Assembly: GCA_026988525.1 (NCBI GenBank)
Contig: JALSLC010000003.1
Location: 1 to 64,000 of the forward strand
DNA: 64,000 nt
Source: Archaeoglobaceae archaeon
GTDB lineage: Archaea > Halobacteriota > Archaeoglobi > Archaeoglobales > Archaeoglobaceae
Direction of reading: 5' to 3'
Under the pieces are notes generated by a model. It was given only the letters and a program-made list of their open reading frames with translations. It made no database searches and was not told where the DNA came from. Of the stretch, positions 58,342-64,000 are shown piece after piece. The translations under genes and the position numbers were made by a program. Position 1 is the first letter of the stretch, and the number at the start of each line of letters is the position of its first letter.

Positions 58342-60972
58342 ATGGTGGGTAAAGATAACTCTCTCAAAAAAGAATACGTTGCCAGGGAAGTAGAAGAAAA
58401 ATGGGTAAAAGAGTGGAATGAAGAAATGTACTATTTTGATTGGAATTCAAAAAAACCTCACTTTATAATAGATACTCCACCACCTTACCCTACTGGTTCT
58501 TTTCATATTGGAAATACATTAAATTGGTGTTATATTGATTTTATTGCAAGATATAAGAGAATGAAAGGATACGAAGTTATGTTTCCTCAAGGTTGGGACT
58601 GTCATGGTTTACCTACTGAAGTAAAAGTGGAGGAGATACATGGAATAAAAAAGAACGATGTAGATAGGGAAGAATTTAGAAAACTATGCGTTAAATTTAC
58701 TGAGGAGAACATAGAAAAAATGAGAAACACTATGAAAAGATTGGCGTTTTCTATAGATTGGAGCAAAGAATATATAACAATGTATCCCGAATACTACAAA
58801 AAAACCCAAATTTCTTTTGTAAGAATGTACAATAAGGGGTTGATATATAGAGGATATCATCCTGTAATAGTATGTCCGAGATGTGAAACAACTATAGCTC
58901 TTGCAGAGATTGAGTATAGAAAGGGTGTTACTAAGCTTAACTACGTTAGGTTTGGTGATGGAGATAATACAATAGTTATAGCGACAACAAGGCCTGAACT
59001 CATACCTGCTTGTGTAGCAATAGCAGTAAATCCAAAAGATAGCAGATTTAAAGACAAAGTTGGTATGAAAGTTAAAGTGCCTCTAACTGATTATGAAGTT
59101 GAAGTAATAGAAGATGAGGACGTTGATCCAAACTACGGTACTGGAGCTGTTATGATATGTACTTTTGGTGATAGGCAGGATGTAAAGTGGTGGAAGAAGC
59201 ATAAACTTGAATTAAGAATTATCTTAGATAGAAATGGAAGATTAAATGAAAAAGCTGGTAAATATGCTGGAATGAGTGTTAGGGAAGCAAGAGAAGCTAT
59301 AATTAGAGATCTTGCCGAGGAAGGTAGATTAATTAAGCAGGAAACTGTGGAACAAAATGTTGGTGTTTGCTGGAGATGTAAAACACCTGTTGAAATTGTT
59401 GCTGAAGAGCAGTGGTTCGTTAAAATAAATAAAGAAAAAGCACTAAAAGCTGCAAAAGAAATAAAGTGGGTACCAGAGCACATGTTATCGAGACTTGAAA
59501 GTTGGGTAGAAGGTATGGAGTGGGATTGGGTTATAAGCAGACAGAGAATCTTTGCAACTCCAATACCCGTTTGGTATTGTAGTAATTGTGGAAGTGTATT
59601 GGTTGCTGAGGAAGATTGGTTACCTGTAGATCCAACAAAAGATAAACCAAAGAAGCCCTGTCCAAAATGTGGCTCTACTGAATTTTACGGTGAAAAAGAT
59701 GTTTTAGATACGTGGATGGACTCCTCGATAACGCCATTAGCCATAACAGGTTGGCCTTACGAGTGGAAAGAATTTGACTATCCAGTTAGCTTGAGACCGC
59801 AGGGGCATGATATAATAAGGACTTGGGCTTTTTACACAATAGTTAGATCTACCGCTCTCGTAGATAGAATTCCTTGGAAGGAGATAGTAATAAACGGAAT
59901 GGTGCTTGGAGAAGATGGAAGAAAAATGAGTAAGAGTCTGGGTAATATAATACAACCGGACGAAGTTATTGAGAAATACGGTGCTGATGCTCTAAGACAG
60001 TGGGCTGCAACAGGAGTTATAGGTAGTGACGTTATATTTACTTGGAAAGAGATAATAGCAGCATCCCGTTTTCAACAAAAATTCTGGAGTATTATTAGAT
60101 TTACTTATTCTCACATAAAGGATGAAAAACCAGAAGAATTAAATTTAAGGCTTGCAGATAAGTGGATTTTATCAAAATTGGCTAAGCTTGTAGAATTCGT
60201 AAACAAAGCTATGGATAGCTATAGATTTGATGAAGCTTTAAAGTCAATTAGAAAATTTGCTTGGTATGAGTATGCTGATAACTACCTTGAAATCGTCAAG
60301 AATAGACTCTACTCTGGAAATAAAGAAGAAAAAGAGGCTGCAAAATTCGTTCTGTATAAAGTTGCGAACACATTGATAAGACTGTTAGCCCCAATAACGC
60401 CGTTTTTAGCTGAGGAATGCTGGAGTGTATTGTTCTCAAATGGAAGTGTACACCTTTCAAACTATCCAGAACCAGAAGATTACGCAAAATATGTTGATAG
60501 GGAAGCTGAAGAAAATGGAGAATTAATGAAAGAGATAATTGCAGGAGTTAGAAGATTGAAGCATGAAAAAGGTCTCGCCTTAAACGCACCTTTAAAACTT
60601 GTGAAAATATATTCTACATCTGAGTTAGATACAAGGGATATTGAAGGATCTTTGAATACTAAGGTTGAAATTTTGGACGAAATGCCAGAAATAGAAGAAA
60701 GGATAAAAGAAATTAAACCTGATTTCAGCATTCTTGGACCTATGTTTAGAGATAAAGTTAAAAAAATTGTAAAGATTATTAATGAGATGAGTGAAGATGA
60801 AAAGAGAAAACTACTAAGGGTTGGCACTGTTATAGATGTCGATGGTGTAAAAATCGAGCTTAAGCCTGAGTGGTTTAAAGCAGTTACAGAAAAACTCGTT
60901 AGTGGGAAGATAGTAAATGTGTTGGAGATAGAAACTAATACTAAAAAAGCAGTGGTTTTCGTTGAATTTTAA
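58342..60972 (+). CDS. valS: Valyl-tRNA synthetase
   Basis: An 876-residue class I synthetase. PTGSFHIGNTLNWCYID (about 50-66) is the HIGH region, GWDCHGLPTEVKVE follows, the editing domain has ATTRPELIPACVAIAVNP and DPNYGTGAVMICTFGD, and the zinc fingers are CPRCE with CWRC and CSNCGS with CPKCGS. EDGRKMSKSLGN (about 524-535) is KMSKS. The GTGAVM editing and THR-type pattern with PTGSFHIGN marks ValRS over IleRS. Length fits the archaeal type. Confidence 0.96.
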   Translation: MVGKDNSLKKEYVAREVEEKWVKEWNEEMYYFDWNSKKPHFIIDTPPPYPTGSFHIGNTLNWCYIDFIARYKRMKGYEVMFPQGWDCHGLPTEVKVEEIHGIKKNDVDREEFRKLCVKFTEENIEKMRNTMKRLAFSIDWSKEYITMYPEYYKKTQISFVRMYNKGLIYRGYHPVIVCPRCETTIALAEIEYRKGVTKLNYVRFGDGDNTIVIATTRPELIPACVAIAVNPKDSRFKDKVGMKVKVPLTDYEVEVIEDEDVDPNYGTGAVMICTFGDRQDVKWWKKHKLELRIILDRNGRLNEKAGKYAGMSVREAREAIIRDLAEEGRLIKQETVEQNVGVCWRCKTPVEIVAEEQWFVKINKEKALKAAKEIKWVPEHMLSRLESWVEGMEWDWVISRQRIFATPIPVWYCSNCGSVLVAEEDWLPVDPTKDKPKKPCPKCGSTEFYGEKDVLDTWMDSSITPLAITGWPYEWKEFDYPVSLRPQGHDIIRTWAFYTIVRSTALVDRIPWKEIVINGMVLGEDGRKMSKSLGNIIQPDEVIEKYGADALRQWAATGVIGSDVIFTWKEIIAASRFQQKFWSIIRFTYSHIKDEKPEELNLRLADKWILSKLAKLVEFVNKAMDSYRFDEALKSIRKFAWYEYADNYLEIVKNRLYSGNKEEKEAAKFVLYKVANTLIRLLAPITPFLAEECWSVLFSNGSVHLSNYPEPEDYAKYVDREAEENGELMKEIIAGVRRLKHEKGLALNAPLKLVKIYSTSELDTRDIEGSLNTKVEILDEMPEIEERIKEIKPDFSILGPMFRDKVKKIVKIINEMSEDEKRKLLRVGTVIDVDGVKIELKPEWFKAVTEKLVSGKIVNVLEIETNTKKAVVFVEF

Positions 60973-60978
60973 TTTTTT

Positions 60979-61911
60979 TTAAAGTTTTAACTTAGTTACT
61001 CCAGCATAAAGTAAAGCTACGGAGAGCTCTCTTGTTTTGCATGGATAATCACCATATCTAACTTCAATTTCTGAGGATAAACTTTCTAATATCGAAATGC
61101 ATGCAAAAACACCATCCATTGTGATCTCTTCTGGATCTCCAGAAAACACGAAAAGGGCACTTTTAGCCGATTTTTCATCAATTCCAATACTCAAGTTTTT
61201 GTGAGCTTTTTTAAGCAAATCAACCATTCTTTGAGCTCTTACACCCTTTATTTGATAGTCTTTTTTCATAAATAACCTTCTAATAAGTGGATGCGGTAGC
61301 TTAATACTAGCACAGCCTATTGCAGCTACACCCGGTTTCATCATAGCGTTGAAAACATCTGAAGTATCTACAACAACTTCCCCTGTTTTTCCTTTTTTTA
61401 GATCTATCTCTCCCACTAAGGATATTAAATTCATTGACCTTACTATTTTTTCTTCAACCCCGCTCATCTCTTGAAACAAGATTAAAATATCCACTTTCTT
61501 TCTAAATTCTTTGATTCTTCTTCTAAGTTCTGCGATTTCACCACCTATTGTTAGAGTAGTTAAACCAATTATTGGGTCTTCCATTGATTCTCTTACTTTT
61601 TCTGCTATTTCCATTCCAAGAAAATAGCTAAAATCTTCATCCAAGGAACTTACGATTAAACAGCCTTCAAATATTTCTGGTCTTTCCATAATTGAGTTGA
61701 TGACCCCTCCTACATCTGCTTTGGATTGTGGAACTGCTAAATGAAATCTATCTTGCTCTGGGATACCTCTTAGAGACTTTAAAGTCTCTAAATCTCTTGC
61801 CACTGCGTAACATTTAAAGAGCTTTATTTTGTTTACTTTAACACTGTTTTTTGCGATGTAATCTGCTATTTGACTCCCCCTAATTCCTGAACCTATAGTT
61901 AGTAATCTCAC
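60979..61911 (-). CDS. Divergent FtsZ/tubulin-superfamily protein
   Basis: A 310-residue cytosolic protein starting RLLTIGSGIRGSQIADYI at the GTG of 61911; the frame opens 13 codons earlier, but that extension is hydrophobic and not family-like. The order of elements follows FtsZ: an N-terminal nucleotide loop, then IGLTTLTIGGEIAELRR, ILILFQEMS where FtsZ has the ND pair, then KTGEVVVDTSDVFNAMMKPG and VAAIGCAS, close to FtsZ's VDFADVR..M...G.A.IG. The glycine-rich GGGTGTG loop is missing: the matching place reads SSLDEDFSYFLG. Likely a non-canonical FtsZ-like paralogue with altered or no GTPase. Confidence 0.62.
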   Translation of the reverse strand: MRLLTIGSGIRGSQIADYIAKNSVKVNKIKLFKCYAVARDLETLKSLRGIPEQDRFHLAVPQSKADVGGVINSIMERPEIFEGCLIVSSLDEDFSYFLGMEIAEKVRESMEDPIIGLTTLTIGGEIAELRRRIKEFRKKVDILILFQEMSGVEEKIVRSMNLISLVGEIDLKKGKTGEVVVDTSDVFNAMMKPGVAAIGCASIKLPHPLIRRLFMKKDYQIKGVRAQRMVDLLKKAHKNLSIGIDEKSAKSALFVFSGDPEEITMDGVFACISILESLSSEIEVRYGDYPCKTRELSVALLYAGVTKLKL

Positions 61912-61995
61912 AAAAATTGAATAGTATAGCTGAATTATAAATGTTGTCAAACAAAACCGGCAAAGTTAAAATTTCTTAAATTTGTGTATTTAAAC

Positions 61996-63009
61996 ATGAC
62001 TGCTACAATAGTTGTTGGTGGATTTTGGGGTGATGAAGGTAAAGGAAAAATAATTGCACATATAGCGTACTCTGATAAGCCAGTAATAATAACAAGGGGT
62101 GGTGTAGGTCCAAATGCAGGACATACCGTGGAAGTAGAAGGAAAAAAGTTTGGTGTAAGAATGATACCCTCCGGCTTTGTTTATCCAGAAGCAAAGTTGC
62201 TTATTGGGGCAGGTGTCTTAGTAAATCCGGAAGTATTTTTAAAAGAAGTAGAACTGTTAAATGTTAGAGACAGAGCTAAAGTTGATTATAGATGTGCAAT
62301 AATAGAACCAAAACACATAGAAGAAGATAAATCTAGTGAACATTTAAAAGGAAAAATTGGATCTACTGGTACTGGTTGTGGTCCTGCTAATAGAGATAGA
62401 GTAATGAGAGTCGCAAAACAAGCAAAAGATATTGAAGAATTAGCAGAATTTCTTACAGATGTACCTCTTGAAATAAATGATGCTGTGGATAGGGGAGAAT
62501 TCGTTCTTGTTGAAGGTAGTCAGGGATTTGCTCTAAGCTTGTATTATGGTACTTATCCTTACGTAACTTCTAAGGACACAACAGCGTCTGCCATAGCTTC
62601 GGATGTTGGTATAGGCCCAACTAAGGTAGATGATGTGATTGTTGTATTCAAAACTTTCCCTACGAGAGTTGGTGCTGGCCCATTTCCCACTGAAATGCCT
62701 CAGGAAGAAGCTGAAAAACTTGGAATAATTGAGTATGGTACAGTTACTGGTAGAAGGAGGAGAATTGGATATTGGGATAGTGAATTGGCAAGATACTCTG
62801 CTATGGTTAATGGAGCAACCCAAGTAGCCTTAACTGGAATAGATAAGCTTGATAAAGAGTGTTACGGTGTTACAGAATGGGAAAAACTTACACCAAAAGC
62901 AAAAGAGTTCATTGAGAAGGTGGAAGAAGATGTAAGAGTTCCAGTAACGTTAATATCCACTGGGCCTGAGTTAAATCAGATAATTGATTTAAGAAATGAA
63001 AAACTTTGA
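61996..63009 (+). CDS. purA: Adenylosuccinate synthetase, short archaeal form
   Basis: A 337-residue GTP-dependent enzyme joining IMP and aspartate on the way to [16 protein letters not shown] (about 8-20) is the P-loop with the catalytic Asp, [14 protein letters not shown] holds the catalytic His, [15 protein letters not shown] the IMP site, [11 protein letters not shown], and [13 protein letters not shown] the GTP/IMP arginines. The usual bacterial enzyme is about 430 residues; this shorter form is normal for thermophilic archaea. The open frame starts four codons earlier at GTG; the ATG is preferred. elp3 begins five bases after the stop. Confidence 0.95.
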   Translation: MTATIVVGGFWGDEGKGKIIAHIAYSDKPVIITRGGVGPNAGHTVEVEGKKFGVRMIPSGFVYPEAKLLIGAGVLVNPEVFLKEVELLNVRDRAKVDYRCAIIEPKHIEEDKSSEHLKGKIGSTGTGCGPANRDRVMRVAKQAKDIEELAEFLTDVPLEINDAVDRGEFVLVEGSQGFALSLYYGTYPYVTSKDTTASAIASDVGIGPTKVDDVIVVFKTFPTRVGAGPFPTEMPQEEAEKLGIIEYGTVTGRRRRIGYWDSELARYSAMVNGATQVALTGIDKLDKECYGVTEWEKLTPKAKEFIEKVEEDVRVPVTLISTGPELNQIIDLRNEKL

Positions 63010-63013
63010 TGTT

Positions 63014-64000
63014 ATGTCTGCCGAACTCGAAGCAGCTATAAGAATTTTAAGCTTCAATAGGAAATTAAGTAAAGAAGAAGTTGCAAAAATAAAAAAAGAA
63101 GTTAGTAAAAAGTATAGGCTAAGTAAGATTCCCGGAGACGCTGAGCTTTTGAAAGCTTATGAAAGAGAATTTGGCAGAGATGAAAAGTACGAATTTTTAA
63201 GAGAGATATTAAGGTTAAAGCCTGTAAGAACGATTTCAGGAGTTTCAGTTGTAAGTGTAATGACATCTCCCGCAAGGTGTCCTCATGGTAAATGTCTAAT
63301 GTGTCCAGGTGGTGTTGAATTTAATACTCCTCAATCTTACGTAGGTTTAGAACCAGCAGCACAGAGGGGAAAGCAACATAACTTTAATCCATATAGGCAA
63401 GTAATCCATAGATTAAAGGAATTAGAAGAAATTGGGCATACAATCGATAAAGTTGAAATCATAGTTATGGGAGGTACTTTCCCTGCAAGAGATAAAGCTT
63501 ACAAAGATTACTTTATAACCAATATTTTTAAAGCTATGAATGATTTTCCAGAAATTAAAAGTGAAATAAAAAACCCTACAAAGGATGACCTTGAGAGAGA
63601 AAAAATAAAAAATGAAAGTGCAAAAGCGAGGTGTATTGGATTAACAATAGAGACAAGACCGGATTATTCAATGGAAGAGCATATATTAGAGATGCTTGGT
63701 TACGGTGCCACTAAGGTTGAACTTGGTGTGCAAAGCGTTTTTGATGATGTACTTGATACTATTGAGAGAGGGCATAGTGTAAAAGAAATAGTAAAAGCTA
63801 CAGAATTATTAAAGGATTCTGGATTTAAAGTAGGTTACCATATTATGCCTGGGTTACCTGATAAGACCTTAAAGAAAAATCCTGAAAGAGATTTGAAAAC
63901 TTTTAAATTAATCTTTGAAGACGATAGGTTTAAACCGGATTACTTAAAAATATATCCTGTTTTAGTTGTTAAAGGCACGAAACTATACGAGTTGTATGAA
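63014..64000 (+). CDS. elp3: Elp3-type tRNA uridine modification enzyme, 5' part
   Basis: The first 329 codons of a radical SAM/GNAT enzyme that starts cm5U formation at wobble U34. The radical SAM motif is CPHGKCLMCPGG (C-x4-C-x2-C, about residues 88-99), with PQSYVGLEPAAQRGKQHNFNP split by PY after it, MGGTFPARD, GLTIETRPDYS and YHIMPGLP. This matches archaeal Elp3 closely. The C-terminal acetyltransferase domain lies outside the window. ATG is at 63014; the ATG at 63009 is out of frame. Confidence 0.96.
   Translation, partial: MSAELEAAIRILSFNRKLSKEEVAKIKKEVSKKYRLSKIPGDAELLKAYEREFGRDEKYEFLREILRLKPVRTISGVSVVSVMTSPARCPHGKCLMCPGGVEFNTPQSYVGLEPAAQRGKQHNFNPYRQVIHRLKELEEIGHTIDKVEIIVMGGTFPARDKAYKDYFITNIFKAMNDFPEIKSEIKNPTKDDLEREKIKNESAKARCIGLTIETRPDYSMEEHILEMLGYGATKVELGVQSVFDDVLDTIERGHSVKEIVKATELLKDSGFKVGYHIMPGLPDKTLKKNPERDLKTFKLIFEDDRFKPDYLKIYPVLVVKGTKLYELYE

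Noticed and set aside
62533-62823. Minus-strand ORF within purA
   Set aside because: Shadow of a well-identified gene, with no ribosome site.
1-64000. CRISPR arrays, insertion sequences and rRNA genes
   Set aside because: No regularly spaced repeats, terminal inverted repeats with a transposase, or rRNA segments were seen on either strand.

Overview
The window is AT-rich archaeal DNA from a hyperthermophilic euryarchaeon, most likely a member of the Archaeoglobi or a close relative. The evidence is a reverse gyrase and a second type IA topoisomerase, archaeal translation factors (aEF-1beta, aIF-5A), D-aminoacyl-tRNA deacylase DtdA, fructose-bisphosphate aldolase/phosphatase, two methanofuran-biosynthesis genes (mfnE, mfnF), an HdrA-MvhD fusion with a polyferredoxin, a split-Soret-type cytochrome, TATA boxes with short or absent leaders, and tRNAs without encoded CCA. 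The IMPase/FBPase-NAD kinase adjacency also matches what I remember of Archaeoglobus fulgidus. The placement is an inference, not a search result.

Layout. 0-2.6 kb: glyA end, a coiled-coil protein, an MFS transporter, tRNA-Ala. 2.6-6.7 kb: one leftward operon (AAA ATPase, MBL hydrolase, mfnF, mfnE, Zn-ribbon protein, aEF-1beta). 6.9-9.3 kb: an accessory island with two divergent mini-proteins that share an N-terminal MCxP and a C-terminal LCF motif, a radical SAM protein with extra cysteines, a polytopic membrane protein and a HEAT-like protein. 9.3-13.6 kb: DUF134 regulator, HD protein, HDAC-like deacetylase, exported PLD-like protein, GNAT. 13.7-26.6 kb: FBP aldolase/phosphatase, KaiC-like ATPase plus membrane partner, reverse gyrase, sugar-phosphate mutase, hydrolases, aroE, IMPase, NAD kinase, a PhoU/TrkA-C protein, tRNA-Arg and dtdA. 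27.7-33.3 kb: a split-Soret-like cytochrome gene and a five-gene type IV pilus operon, almost all broken by single-base lesions. 33.5-35.2 kb: a C/D box sRNA embedded in the start of a small membrane-protein ORF, a duplicated LEA14-like lipoprotein, tRNA-Gln. 35.2-55.1 kb: peptidases, DNA-repair-type genes, aIF-5A/agmatinase, TrpRS, a CDF-NifX fusion, MoeB/ThiF, Tmk, TopA, tRNA-Pro, a MacB-like ABC system, HdrA-MvhD, polyferredoxin, CoaBC. 55.1-55.9 kb: remains of a type I restriction locus. 55.9-64 kb: prepilin peptidase, homoserine dehydrogenase, ACT protein, tRNA-Arg, ValRS, a divergent FtsZ/tubulin-like protein, PurA, and the start of elp3.

Main points of interest: (1) the MCxP mini-protein/radical SAM island, a candidate undescribed peptide-modification or membrane system; (2) a C/D box sRNA with all four boxes overlapping an ORF; (3) two genes whose last codons and TAG stop lie inside a downstream tRNA, with identical 15-nt overlaps; (4) clustered decay of the pilus operon while the prepilin peptidase stays intact; (5) a fossil hsdS; (6) an FtsZ-like protein without the glycine-rich GTPase signature; (7) a 68-nt GC-rich stem structure in front of the moeB/thiF gene.
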